Source: Chitinophaga sp. HK235
Lineage (GTDB): Bacteria; Bacteroidota; Bacteroidia; Chitinophagales; Chitinophagaceae
Direction: 5' to 3'
NCBI RefSeq assembly: GCF_018255755.1
Contig: NZ_CP073766.1
Coordinates: 3,658,001-3,722,000, forward strand
Length of the DNA: 64,000 nucleotides
Part shown: positions 1 through 8,869 of the stretch, piece by piece
How positions within the stretch are numbered: position 1 is the first letter of the stretch
How the letters are laid out: the number at the start of each line of letters is the position of its first letter
Position numbers and translations under genes: made by a program
The notes under the pieces: model-generated
Told to the model about the DNA's origin: nothing
The model's input: the letters and a program-made list of their open reading frames with translations, nothing else
Database searches by the model: none

Positions 1-384
1 AGAAGAGTGTTCGAAGGGGTTGTCGAGCAGACTTGACTTTTTAAAAGAGAAACCGGTCTCTTTTGGATAATGCGCCAGCTGATTTTCCTGTGCGATCCTG
101 ATCTTCAGGGGCCTGGCATCTATTTTCCCGATGATGAAAGTGCCTTTGTTGGGGCGTGTTTCTATCCAGCCCTGTGTGTCCAGTTCCTCAAACACCGCTA
201 CGATGGTATTGCGGTTCACTTCCAGCAGTTCACTAAAGCGTCGGGTACCCGGCAGTTTGGTCCCGGTTACCAGAAAACCGCGCTGGATGGCGTTGATCAA
301 CTGGTGGGCAATCTGTAAATAGATGGCCGTACCGGACTGTCGGTCTATCTGAACAAAGCTTTTGTAAGGAACCGGACTACTCAT
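1..384 (-). CDS. MocR/PdxR-type GntR-family transcriptional regulator (partial, cut by left edge)
   Basis: The minus-strand frame starting at the ATG at 384-382 begins MSSPVPYKSFVQIDR and stays open to base 1. About 128 residues are visible. Residues 20-85 form a GntR-type winged helix: IYLQIAHQLINAIQRG, then LPGTRRFSELLEVNRNTI, then the wing with RPNKGTFI. The long linker after the wing is typical of MocR regulators, which carry an aminotransferase-like PLP domain; that domain would lie outside the window. The gene is divergent from the ferritin-like gene/bioB pair, and the 142-bp gap between them is rich in CCGG motifs. MocR proteins often regulate vitamin or amino-acid genes next to them. 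A role in controlling bioB is inference only. Confidence 0.85.
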   Translation of the reverse strand, partial: MSSPVPYKSFVQIDRQSGTAIYLQIAHQLINAIQRGFLVTGTKLPGTRRFSELLEVNRNTIVAVFEELDTQGWIETRPNKGTFIIGKIDARPLKIRIAQENQLAHYPKETGFSFKKSSLLDNPFEHSS

Positions 385-410
385 ATATCAAAAATAAATC
401 AACAAAAACA

Positions 411-491
411 GTCCGGCAAATTAACACAAGTCAGCAAAAACACCAACCGGACCAGCAACTATATCAAAACCGGCCCATATCACCAATCCGG
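411..491. promoter_or_regulatory. CCGG-containing repeats in divergent promoter region
   Basis: The region between the MocR-type gene and the ferritin-like gene has repeated CCGG-centred motifs. GTCCGG (411-416) is the inverse of CCGGAC (447-452). Similar CCGG cores follow at 470 and 488, the first and last preceded by CACCAA. MocR regulators usually bind direct or inverted repeats near their own promoter, so these are candidate sites. No clear promoter boxes were identified here. Confidence 0.25.
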
Positions 492-526
492 CAAGCCGTT
501 ACATTTGACTGGAAACAAAGTCGTAA

Positions 527-1138
527 ATGGAAGCTTTACTGCAACATATTGTTGGACATGACCACCTGCATGCCAAATGGCTCAACACCCTTTCCTTTAT
601 GGAGAATGCCGGAGCCAGAAAGATATCAGCCTGCGAACATCCAAGCCTGGTGGACTTTATCCAGCTTAAACATGCCGCAGAAGAACACCGGCATGCCTAT
701 TACCTGAAAAAACAGATTGCCAAAGTCAGCACCGATACCTGCAAAACCTATCAGCTCCATGAGCTGCTGGCAGCACAGCAGACCAGGCATTATCTGCACC
801 AGCTGGACATACAGACCTGCCGTTACCTGAAAAAAGCATTTGGTCTGGAAGGCAGCCAGTTGAAATATGCCGCCTACCTCTTTGTGACTTACGCCATAGA
901 AGTGCGTGCTGACGAGCTGTATCCGGTTTACCAGCAGGTACTGGACCAAACCGGCAGCAAGGTGATGGTGCGTTCCATCATCGTGGAAGAAGAAGGTCAC
1001 CTCGAAGAAATGATCCACCAGCTGCAGGGATTCGATGCCCGCTGGGAAGAACATGCTCAACATGTCCGGTTGCTGGAACAACAGCTGTTTGAAGGATGGC
1101 TCGCCGCCATCGGCCAGGAATTACAGGTTTTTGCATAA
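527..1138 (+). CDS. Ferritin-like diiron-type protein of unknown function upstream of bioB
   Basis: This 203-residue, largely helical protein has the ligand pattern of a four-helix diiron protein. A Glu lies in the first helix (SFMENAG, about residue 26). An AAEEHRH segment sits near residues 50-56. A third helix contains YAIEVRADELYP, and a fourth contains VEEEGHLEEM (ExxH, about residues 150-160). This matches the E, ExxH, E, ExxH arrangement of ferritin-like/rubrerythrin-like folds. It is not a canonical ferritin, and the substrate is unknown. The gene ends 41 bp before bioB on the same strand, so the two are probably co-transcribed. A role in biotin synthesis or in iron-sulfur/oxygen protection of BioB is possible but unproven. 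The start ATG at 527 is the only good one before the first helix. Confidence 0.75.
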   Translation: MEALLQHIVGHDHLHAKWLNTLSFMENAGARKISACEHPSLVDFIQLKHAAEEHRHAYYLKKQIAKVSTDTCKTYQLHELLAAQQTRHYLHQLDIQTCRYLKKAFGLEGSQLKYAAYLFVTYAIEVRADELYPVYQQVLDQTGSKVMVRSIIVEEEGHLEEMIHQLQGFDARWEEHAQHVRLLEQQLFEGWLAAIGQELQVFA

Positions 1139-1179
1139 TACAGGAAGCGCTATACTACTTATCACCCACTTAATTCGCA

Positions 1180-2172
1180 ATGATGACATCAGCTATCAGA
1201 AATGACTGGACCCTGGAAGAAATCCAGGCCATCTACGATCAGCCTTTGCTGGAACTGGTATACCAGGCAGCCACCGTACACCGCCAGTGGCATTCCGCCA
1301 AAGAAATACAGGTATGCACCCTCTTATCCATTAAAACCGGCGGATGCCCGGAAGACTGCTCCTACTGCGGTCAGGCAGCCAGATACCATACCGATATCAA
1401 AGTACAGGCATTACTGCCCACCGAAACCGTTATCGCACACGCTCAAAAAGCCAAGGAGACAGGATCTACCCGCTTCTGTATGGCCGCAGCCTGGAGAGAA
1501 GTAAGAGACAACCGCGATTTTGACCGTGTAATCGATATGGTAAAAGGCGTGAATGAACTGGGCATGGAAGTTTGCTGCACACTGGGCATGCTGACCGAAG
1601 AACAGGCCATCCGCCTCCAGGAAGCCGGATTACATGCCTACAACCACAACCTCGACACCTCCGAACAATATTATAACGAAATCATTTCCACCCGGAATTT
1701 CGATAACAGGATCAATACCATCAACAATGTCCGTAAAGCCGGCATCACCGTATGTTCAGGCGGTATCATCGGATTGGGAGAAACCCACCGTGACCGTATG
1801 TCTATGCTGCTGACACTGGCTACCATGCCCAAACATCCGGAATCCGTGCCCATCAACGCACTGGCCAGGGTAAAAGGCACACCATTGGAAAACAATCCGA
1901 AGGTAGATGCCTGGGATATGGTAAGGATGATCGCCACCGCCAGAATCGTTATGCCTGCATCCACCGTACGCCTCACCGCAGGTCGTATCGAAATGACAGA
2001 ATCCGAACAGGCCTGGTGCTTTATGGCCGGCGCCAATTCCATCTTCACCGGCGAACGTCAGACATTACTTGTAACTCCCAACCCGGGCGTATCAGAAGAT
2101 ATGCAGATGTTACAAAATCTTGGATTGAAGCCCAAACTCAGCACAAAAGAAAGCGTTGGAGAAATAAATTAA
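1180..2172 (+). CDS. bioB: Biotin synthase BioB
   Basis: BioB is a radical-SAM enzyme that inserts sulfur into dethiobiotin, the last step of biotin synthesis. The 330-residue protein has the normal family length. It carries the SAM [4Fe-4S] motif CxxxCxxC as CPEDCSYC (about residues 54-61). The [2Fe-2S] ligands are recognisable in RFCMAAAWR, VCCTLGML and VCSGGIIGLGE, with the Arg ligand in STVRLTAGR. Two adjacent ATGs (1180 and 1183) are possible starts. No other bio genes are visible in the window, so the rest of the pathway must be elsewhere. The gene is followed by a cluster of palindromes (2177-2277) that probably acts as terminator for both convergent genes. Confidence 0.97.
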   Translation: MMTSAIRNDWTLEEIQAIYDQPLLELVYQAATVHRQWHSAKEIQVCTLLSIKTGGCPEDCSYCGQAARYHTDIKVQALLPTETVIAHAQKAKETGSTRFCMAAAWREVRDNRDFDRVIDMVKGVNELGMEVCCTLGMLTEEQAIRLQEAGLHAYNHNLDTSEQYYNEIISTRNFDNRINTINNVRKAGITVCSGGIIGLGETHRDRMSMLLTLATMPKHPESVPINALARVKGTPLENNPKVDAWDMVRMIATARIVMPASTVRLTAGRIEMTESEQAWCFMAGANSIFTGERQTLLVTPNPGVSEDMQMLQNLGLKPKLSTKESVGEIN

Positions 2173-2176
2173 GGAT

Positions 2177-2277
2177 CCCAGGGCTAAAGCCCTGGGCTAA
2201 TATCGAGGATAATATCGAAGATAATGGCCTGGGTTAAAGGCCAAAACTAATATAGCCCAGGACTTTAGTCCTGGGCT
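2177..2277. repeat. Three closely spaced palindromes between convergent genes
   Basis: There are three hairpins in 100 bp. CCCAGGG-N6-CCCTGGG lies at 2177-2196, GGCCT-N7-AGGCC at 2226-2242, and a 10-bp stem AGCCCAGGAC/GTCCTGGGCT with a TTTA loop at 2254-2277. The first and third are variants of the same CCCAGG-CTTTAG-CCTGGG motif. Between them AATATCGA occurs twice. The cluster fills the gap between bioB and the oligopeptidase gene. It resembles REP-like dispersed palindromes and may serve as a bidirectional terminator. Confidence 0.7.
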
Positions 2278-2281
2278 TTAA

Positions 2282-4387
2282 TTATTTGGCGAGTTTCAGC
2301 AGGAAAGCGTATTCCAGGGCTATTTCCTTTAAAGCCGCAAAGCGGCCGGAAGCACCGCCATGGCCTGTTTCCATGTCAGTATGCAACAGCAGGAGATTAT
2401 GATCTGTTTTCAACTCCCGCAATTTGGCTACCCATTTGGCCGGTTCCCAATACTGCACCTGCGAATCATGCAACCCGGTGGTGACCAGCATATTGGGATA
2501 TGCTTTAGCCGTTACATTGTCATACGGTGAATAGGACTTCATATATTCGTAGGCATCCTTATTTTTTGGATTACCCCATTCATCAAATTCGCCGGTGGTG
2601 AGGGGAATACTTTCATCGAGCATGGTAGTGACCACATCTACGAAAGGTACCTGCGCTACTACACCGTGGAACAAATCAGGACGCATATTGATCACCGCGC
2701 CCATCAGCAGGCCGCCGGCGCTACCGCCCATAGCGTATAACTGTCCGGGATTTGTGTAGTTTCCTTTTATGAGATAGGTAGCACAGTCAATGAAATCCGT
2801 GAAGGTATTCTTCTTCTTAAACATTTTCCCATCTTCATACCACTGCCGTCCCATTTCCTGACCACCGCGGATATGAGCAATGGCAAATGCAAAACCACGG
2901 TCCAGCAGGCTGATACGGTTGGAGCTGAAGGTCGCATCCAGACTATGTCCGTAAGAACCGTAGCCATACAGCAACAACGGCCCTTTTCCATTTTTATGAA
3001 ACGTTTTTTTATAGACGATGGAGATTGGTATTTTGGTACCATCTGTAGCAGTAGCAAACAAACGTTCTGTCACATAATCTTTAGGATCATATCCACCAAG
3101 GACTTCCTGCTGCCGTTTCAACTCCTGTTTGCCGGTTTCCATGTTATAATCATACACAGAGTTAGGCGTGATCATAGAAGTGTAATGATAGCGCAATTCT
3201 TTGCTGTCCATCTCCGGATTATGGCCTACATAGGCATCATAGGCCGGTTCTGAGAAAGACAGGTATTTGTCCTGATGGGTTTTATCATTGATGACCCGTA
3301 TTTGTGTAAGACCGTTCTTACGTTCTTCGAGCACCATAAAATCCTTGAACAGCTCTATTCCGCTCAGCAGCACATCACTGCGATGAGGGATCACTTCCTT
3401 CCAGTGTTGTTTACCGGTTTCCTGGAGGGATGTCTCCATCAGCCGGAAGTTCAAGGCATCCAGGTTGGTAACGATGTAAAACTTATCTCCTTTATGATCG
3501 ATATGATACAGCAAATCCTTTGTCCTGGGCTGGAACACACTGAAGGCGCCATCCGGCTTTGAAGCATCCAGGATACGGGTTTCAGAAGAGAGGGTGCTAC
3601 CGCTGTGGATAACGATGTATTTACCGGATTTGGTTTTATGTACTTCCAGACTGAAGGTTTCATCTTTCTCATGATACACTTCCTTCTCTCCGGAAATACC
3701 CAGCGTATGTTTCATAACGCGGTCGGGACGCAGTGTTACTGTGTCTTTACGGCTATAGAACAGGGTTTTGTTATCACTGGCCCAGCAGGAACTGCCGGTT
3801 GTTTCGGGGATGATATCGGAAAACATTTCGCCGGTTTCCAGGTTTTTCACATGGATGGTATAACGGCGACGGCTAACCGTATCTATGCCATAAGCCAGCA
3901 GTTTGGTGTCTTCGCTAACATTCAGCCCGGCCACCTGGCAATAGGCATGGCCGGCCGCCAGTTCGTTGACATTCAGAATGATCTGTTCGTCGGCTTCCAG
4001 GCTGCCCTTTTTGCGGCAGTATATCGGATACTCCTTGCCTTTTTCAAAGCGGGAATAATAATAGTACCCGTTTTTGAGATAAGGCACGCTCATATCTGTT
4101 TCCTTGATGCGTCCCTTCATCTCGTCAAACAATTTTTCCCGCAGTTCCTTTTCGGGAGCCATTGTCGTATCGAGATATGCATTCTCTGCGTGTAGCCATG
4201 CCAGTACTTTGGGGTTTTCCCGTTCGTTCATCCAGTAATAATTGTCAATCCTGGTATCCCCGTGAATCGTCAGTTTCTTCTCAATTTTTTCTGCTACGGG
4301 AGGTTGAATGTTCTCCTTATTCATTTCTTTTTTCGTTTCGTGACAAGACATTAACACAATTCCTAAAAGTAAAAATACCCTTTGCAT
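2282..4387 (-). CDS. S9 family prolyl oligopeptidase (oligopeptidase B-like), lipoprotein
   Basis: This 701-residue serine peptidase has an N-terminal beta-propeller and a C-terminal alpha/beta-hydrolase domain. The catalytic triad is visible: Ser556 in GGSAGG, Asp641 in LHDSQV, and His676 in TGHGGASG. The propeller start contains the oligopeptidase-B-like DNYYWMNERENP segment (about residues 48-59). The first residues form a signal with a lipobox-like LMSC, so the mature protein is probably a lipoprotein in the cell envelope. Oligopeptidase B enzymes cleave after basic residues in short peptides. Substrate preference here is inferred from family resemblance. The gene is monocistronic and convergent with bioB. 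Confidence 0.92.
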   Translation of the reverse strand: MQRVFLLLGIVLMSCHETKKEMNKENIQPPVAEKIEKKLTIHGDTRIDNYYWMNERENPKVLAWLHAENAYLDTTMAPEKELREKLFDEMKGRIKETDMSVPYLKNGYYYYSRFEKGKEYPIYCRKKGSLEADEQIILNVNELAAGHAYCQVAGLNVSEDTKLLAYGIDTVSRRRYTIHVKNLETGEMFSDIIPETTGSSCWASDNKTLFYSRKDTVTLRPDRVMKHTLGISGEKEVYHEKDETFSLEVHKTKSGKYIVIHSGSTLSSETRILDASKPDGAFSVFQPRTKDLLYHIDHKGDKFYIVTNLDALNFRLMETSLQETGKQHWKEVIPHRSDVLLSGIELFKDFMVLEERKNGLTQIRVINDKTHQDKYLSFSEPAYDAYVGHNPEMDSKELRYHYTSMITPNSVYDYNMETGKQELKRQQEVLGGYDPKDYVTERLFATATDGTKIPISIVYKKTFHKNGKGPLLLYGYGSYGHSLDATFSSNRISLLDRGFAFAIAHIRGGQEMGRQWYEDGKMFKKKNTFTDFIDCATYLIKGNYTNPGQLYAMGGSAGGLLMGAVINMRPDLFHGVVAQVPFVDVVTTMLDESIPLTTGEFDEWGNPKNKDAYEYMKSYSPYDNVTAKAYPNMLVTTGLHDSQVQYWEPAKWVAKLRELKTDHNLLLLHTDMETGHGGASGRFAALKEIALEYAFLLKLAK

Positions 4388-4467
4388 AGAAATAGGTTTT
4401 ACTCAATTTAAGGATTTGATACCAGGATTAGACTGATTTTAGTGATTACCGGAGATTTTTTTACGGA

Positions 4468-5856
4468 TCAACTCACTACGCGCATCTTCAGAGGGTCCCA
4501 GCGCAGCAGTTTTTTGCTGAAGTAACTCTGATTGGTCACCAGTGCCGGGCCGGCAGCGCGGAGGCCGAAGGTGGCGTCTTCTACTACGGTCTTGCCTGTA
4601 CGCATTGACTCGAAGAAGTTCTTAAAGTGATCTAGCCTGTCGTCGTAACCCGCCGGAGCCGCAAAGGAGCTGGATGTTTCTACAGCATTACCTCTTTCGG
4701 AGCCATATTGTGTATTATAGTTCTTTACAAACTGGGCCTGCTGCGCTTCGGGGAAAGTCCGGAAGGTATCCCATCCGCCGTAGCCGGGTGCCTCTGGCAG
4801 TTTGTGTTTTTTGATTTTAAAGTCATTCCATCCCAGTTCCATGACACCGTCTGTACCGATGAGGCGAGTGTATTCGCCACCGCCGCTGCCGTCAGCGAAG
4901 TTGACACGGAGAGTCATCTGAAATGCAGGATGTTCTTTGGTTTCAGGGTAATCGAAGATGGCTACGACTACGTCAGGCACATCACGACCATCTTTCCATT
5001 GTACCAGGTTGCCACTGGCATAGATGCTGGTAGGGCCCAGAGAGCCGGTGATGAAGTGTAGTCCGGAGATCAGGTGAACGAACAGATCACCGGGGATGCC
5101 GGTGCCGTAAGCCTGATAGTTACGCCAGCGGAAGAAACGTTTAGCGTCAAATGGTACTTTGGCCGTATCCTTCAGGAAGGTATCAAAATCAACGGTGGCA
5201 GGCGAAGCATCGGTTGGTATGGAGTATTGCCAGGCGCCAAGTGCACTGTGACGGTCCATGCGGGCCTCCACGATATTGAGCTGTCCTATTTCACCTGCCT
5301 GGTAACGTTTGCGTGCTTCTGCCAGCATTACACTGCTTACCCGCTGGCTGCCCACCTGAAATACCGCTTTGGTACGTTGCTGGGTAGCAATTACTTTATG
5401 TCCTTCTTCAATCTGCTGCACCATTGGTTTCTCACAATACACTGCTTTGCCAGCTTCCATGGCAGCAATAGAGATGGTATCATGCCAGTGGTCGGGAGTA
5501 GCTACGATGATGGCATCGATGTCTTTACGGTGCAACAGTTCGCGGTAATCGCGGGTAGTGTATACGTTAGGACCATATACTTCCTTCACGCGGGTCAGGT
5601 GTCCGCTATACAGATCCGCAGCGGCTACCAGCTCCACACCGGGTACTTTCAGAGCGGTGTCTACATCTCCAAAACCCATGATGCCCATACCTACGCAGGC
5701 AATGCGAATCTTATCGTTGGCTGAATAATGATTGTCCGGCTGCAACAAGGTTACCTGTTCGCGTTCTTTGGCCAGAGCGGCCAGTTGACCCACACCCAGC
5801 AGTGCTGCAGTACTGCTTATATGCTTGATAAATTTCCTACGGGATTGATCTGACAT
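4468..5856 (-). CDS. Gfo/Idh/MocA family oxidoreductase with Tat-type signal
   Basis: This is a 462-residue NAD(P)-dependent oxidoreductase. The N-terminus has a twin-arginine signal (RRKFIK followed by a hydrophobic stretch to about residue 28), so it is probably exported folded. The Rossmann domain begins IRIACVGMGIMGFG (about residues 50-63). The family signature EKPM is seen in CEKPMVQQ, where the Lys is the usual catalytic residue. The C-terminal domain contains PGDLFVHLISGLHF. Such secreted Gfo/Idh proteins in Bacteroidota act on sugars or sugar derivatives; the substrate cannot be told here. It is divergent from the TonB-receptor/phytase locus and has no obvious operon partner. Confidence 0.9.
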   Translation of the reverse strand: MSDQSRRKFIKHISSTAALLGVGQLAALAKEREQVTLLQPDNHYSANDKIRIACVGMGIMGFGDVDTALKVPGVELVAAADLYSGHLTRVKEVYGPNVYTTRDYRELLHRKDIDAIIVATPDHWHDTISIAAMEAGKAVYCEKPMVQQIEEGHKVIATQQRTKAVFQVGSQRVSSVMLAEARKRYQAGEIGQLNIVEARMDRHSALGAWQYSIPTDASPATVDFDTFLKDTAKVPFDAKRFFRWRNYQAYGTGIPGDLFVHLISGLHFITGSLGPTSIYASGNLVQWKDGRDVPDVVVAIFDYPETKEHPAFQMTLRVNFADGSGGGEYTRLIGTDGVMELGWNDFKIKKHKLPEAPGYGGWDTFRTFPEAQQAQFVKNYNTQYGSERGNAVETSSSFAAPAGYDDRLDHFKNFFESMRTGKTVVEDATFGLRAAGPALVTNQSYFSKKLLRWDPLKMRVVS

Positions 5857-5980
5857 ATTAAAAGGTTTTTAAAAGGAGTTCCATAATAATAAAAAAAATC
5901 AGGAATTACCTAAACGAATTACAAGCGGTAAATAGGCTGTTTTTATGGCCTGCAGCAAGGCTTCAGTCGGTATAACAAAA

Positions 5981-6024
5981 CTTAATGCAAACTTCATAAT
6001 TCCTTCATAAAGACTTAATGCCTT
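5981..6024 (+). promoter_or_regulatory. Four tandem 11-bp repeats, Pho-box-like, upstream of phytase locus
   Basis: Four consecutive 11-bp units start at 5981, 5992, 6003 and 6014. Each begins CTTAATG or CTTCATA followed by about four bases. The array ends 58 bp before the TonB-receptor start codon. An 11-bp direct-repeat period with an AT-rich spacer is the architecture of PhoB/PhoP operators (E. coli CTGTCAT repeats). The downstream locus encodes a phytase. The phosphate-regulator assignment is inference. Confidence 0.55.
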
Positions 6025-6082
6025 CTATAGTGCACTACTGCTGGAAGAGCGGTTATTTCGCCGGTAAAACTCAGACTGTAGC

Positions 6083-8857
6083 ATGAAAACATTTTTACCA
6101 CTATTTATTTTTATCATGTTGGGAATCGGAGCCATCGCTCAAACGACAACCGGCGTGAAAGGAAATGTAACAGACAAACAAACGGGGCAGCCATTGACCG
6201 GCGCTTCGGTGAAACTGAAGAACGAGCATTACAGTGCTACCAGCACCACTGGTCTGGATGGAAGTTTCATCTTCCGTAATGTTCCCGCAGGTGATTATGA
6301 AATCAAGATAAAAGATTTAGGGCATCATGAAGTAGAGCAGAAAATTCATTGCGAAGGTCCGGTAAAAACACTGGTGATCGCGATGGAATCCAAAGATGTA
6401 TCCCTGAAAACACTGACTGTTACAGGTAAAGGTGACAAAGGCAGTGAAAAGACAGCTATAAAAACCGTACAGAAAGCCGATATGGTGCTGAATGCCGTAT
6501 CTGCCAATGCTATTCAGGTATCTCCTGATATCACTATCGCCAACGTGATGCAGCGTGTATCCGGTGTTTCCCTGGAGCGCAGCAACAACGGAGACGGCCA
6601 TTACGCCATCATCCGCGGCATGGATAAACGTTACCAATATACGCTGATCAACGGTATCAAAATACCCAGTCCGGATAATAAAAACAGGTATGTACCCCTC
6701 GACATCTTCCCTGCCGACCTGGTAGACCGCCTGGAAGTATACAAAGCCATTACACCCAATATGGAAGGCGATGCGATCGGTGGCGCCACCAATATGGTTA
6801 TGAAAGACGCGCCAGCACGTTTTATGTTGAATGCCAACGCTGCTATCGGTTACGCACAAACGCTCTTTAACAACGACTTCACCCGTTTCGATAAAAGCGG
6901 CTCTGCCAAAACCTCTCCCCGCTTCCGCAACGGCAACAACTACGAAGCTAACGGACAGGATTTCACCAACAACCCGCTGCATTTTAATACAGGCAAGGCA
7001 CCTGTTTCAAGTGTTTTCGGTATCAGTGCAGGTGGTCGTAGTAAAAACGGTAAACTGGGCGCTATCGCAGGTATCAGCTATCAAAATACTTATCGTTCCA
7101 ACCAATCCCTATACCTACAAACTGAAGTAGACAAAACCAACAACAACCCGGCGTTCACTGCTGCCAAAAACAGGCAGTATTCCATCCAGCAACAACGTGC
7201 TGGCATGCACGCCAAAGTGGACTATCAATTCAACGATGACCAACAGGTATCGTTGTATGCGGCCTACATGAATCTGGGCCAGAACCTGTTCCGCTTCAGC
7301 TCAGACACCAGCCTGGAGCTGGGCCGTACCGTGCCCGGCTCCGGCAGGGTGAGCAACAACTACCGCAGCGAACGTAGTGTACAGGAGATCAGCAACTTCA
7401 CCCTTCAAGGTGATCACAAACTGGCCTCCCACCTGCATATGAACTGGTCTGCCGTATACTCCAAAGCCAGCGCCAATGTGCCTAACCGTACAGAGTTGAA
7501 TGTCAACACCGGCGTAACTCCGCAGAAGGACAACAGCCTCAAACAGGAACCCGTACTGCTCGACGCACTTGAAGGTGTTACCCACGAATGGGCCCGTAAC
7601 TCAGACGAAGACAAAAGCGGTTATCTCAACTTCATCTATTCTCCCAAAATCCTCGGTACCAAAACAGAAATCTCCGTAGGTAGCATGTACCGTCATAAAC
7701 AACGCCATAGTAACTATGACGAATACACGCTGCGCCCTGACTCTACCACGCAGGCTTTCACCGGTGATATCGACGCACATAAGCTCACCCTTTTCAATAA
7801 AATCGGTACATCTGACAATGCTCTTAACTACGACTTCACCGAAAAAGTAATTGCTTATTATGGTCAGGTGAAATTCCAGATAGGACACCTGCAGACACTG
7901 GCCGGCGTAAGGGTGGAACATACCAACGCCAGCTGGGAATCCGCTGTAACACCCAATGTGGAAGGCAAAACAGGTAAGGTTAAATACATCGACGTATTAC
8001 CTGGCATCCACTTTAAATACATGCCCGACAATAAAAGAAATATCCGTCTCTCGTACTACGCTGCTATCAGCCGTCCGGGCTTCTATGAAATGATCCCGCA
8101 CCATGGCGGAGATCCGGACCAGGACTATACCGAAGTTGGTAACCCTTATCTGAAAAGAGCTACTTCCGATAACTTCGACCTGCGCTATGAATATTTCCCT
8201 AAAGCACTGGACCAGCTGCTGGCAGGTGTATTCTACAAACGCATCAAAGATCCGATTGAATCTGCTCTGGTACAAACAGGCCGTAATATCTATCTCATGA
8301 GCGGCAACTTCGGTACCGCTACCAACTACGGTTTTGAGCTGGAAGCCACCAAATACATCCGCAAATTTGGTATCCGTTTCAACTATACCTTCACCAATTC
8401 CTCCATCACCAGCAACAAAGCGCTGTGGTACCGCGAAGATGATGGTAACATCACTCAACGCACAGTAACACAGCAACGTCCGCTGCAGGGCCAGTCCAAA
8501 CATATCGGCAATCTCTCTCTGCTGTATAAAGACACCCACTCCGGCTTCGATGCACAGCTGGCTATGGTTTACACCGGCGAACGTATTGATATCGTATCCC
8601 AGTATCTCAACAATGACATCTGGCAGAAAGGTTTCGTTCAGCTGGACTTCTCTACAGAAAAAAGAATATGGAAAAACCTGTATGCCTACGCCAAAATCGG
8701 CAACCTGCTGAACACACCGTATGAGCTGTTCATCAAGAGCGCCAACACTGAAAAATCTGCTGCCGGCGTACCACAGCAGGAAGTAGGCAAAAACATTTCC
8801 GTACGTAAAAACACCTATGGCCAGACTTACCTGCTGGGCCTTCGTTTCAAACTCTAA
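6083..8857 (+). CDS. TonB-dependent receptor with carboxypeptidase-regulatory-like N-terminal domain
   Basis: This 924-residue outer-membrane beta-barrel transporter starts with a signal peptide ending near IAQTT. Next comes a carboxypeptidase regulatory-like domain (about residues 22-105, GNVTDKQTGQPLTGASVKL). The plug domain (about 125-245) contains VMQRVSGVSLER, YAIIRGMD and the N/D-rich NGIKIPSPD. The barrel ends YLLGLRFKL with a terminal Leu. It is the first gene of a tight operon with a beta-helix lipoprotein (12-bp gap) and a beta-propeller phytase, and it lies behind Pho-box-like repeats. No SusD homologue is adjacent, so it is not a standard polysaccharide-utilisation pair. The substrate is probably phytate, an inositol phosphate or another phosphorylated compound; this is inferred from context. 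Confidence 0.93.
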   Translation: MKTFLPLFIFIMLGIGAIAQTTTGVKGNVTDKQTGQPLTGASVKLKNEHYSATSTTGLDGSFIFRNVPAGDYEIKIKDLGHHEVEQKIHCEGPVKTLVIAMESKDVSLKTLTVTGKGDKGSEKTAIKTVQKADMVLNAVSANAIQVSPDITIANVMQRVSGVSLERSNNGDGHYAIIRGMDKRYQYTLINGIKIPSPDNKNRYVPLDIFPADLVDRLEVYKAITPNMEGDAIGGATNMVMKDAPARFMLNANAAIGYAQTLFNNDFTRFDKSGSAKTSPRFRNGNNYEANGQDFTNNPLHFNTGKAPVSSVFGISAGGRSKNGKLGAIAGISYQNTYRSNQSLYLQTEVDKTNNNPAFTAAKNRQYSIQQQRAGMHAKVDYQFNDDQQVSLYAAYMNLGQNLFRFSSDTSLELGRTVPGSGRVSNNYRSERSVQEISNFTLQGDHKLASHLHMNWSAVYSKASANVPNRTELNVNTGVTPQKDNSLKQEPVLLDALEGVTHEWARNSDEDKSGYLNFIYSPKILGTKTEISVGSMYRHKQRHSNYDEYTLRPDSTTQAFTGDIDAHKLTLFNKIGTSDNALNYDFTEKVIAYYGQVKFQIGHLQTLAGVRVEHTNASWESAVTPNVEGKTGKVKYIDVLPGIHFKYMPDNKRNIRLSYYAAISRPGFYEMIPHHGGDPDQDYTEVGNPYLKRATSDNFDLRYEYFPKALDQLLAGVFYKRIKDPIESALVQTGRNIYLMSGNFGTATNYGFELEATKYIRKFGIRFNYTFTNSSITSNKALWYREDDGNITQRTVTQQRPLQGQSKHIGNLSLLYKDTHSGFDAQLAMVYTGERIDIVSQYLNNDIWQKGFVQLDFSTEKRIWKNLYAYAKIGNLLNTPYELFIKSANTEKSAAGVPQQEVGKNISVRKNTYGQTYLLGLRFKL

Positions 8858-8869
8858 AACCTACCGATC

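Noticed and set aside
2016..2237. A 73-codon plus-strand frame overlapping the end of bioB and the palindromes
   Set aside because: It is out of frame with bioB and runs into the palindromic cluster; no protein features.
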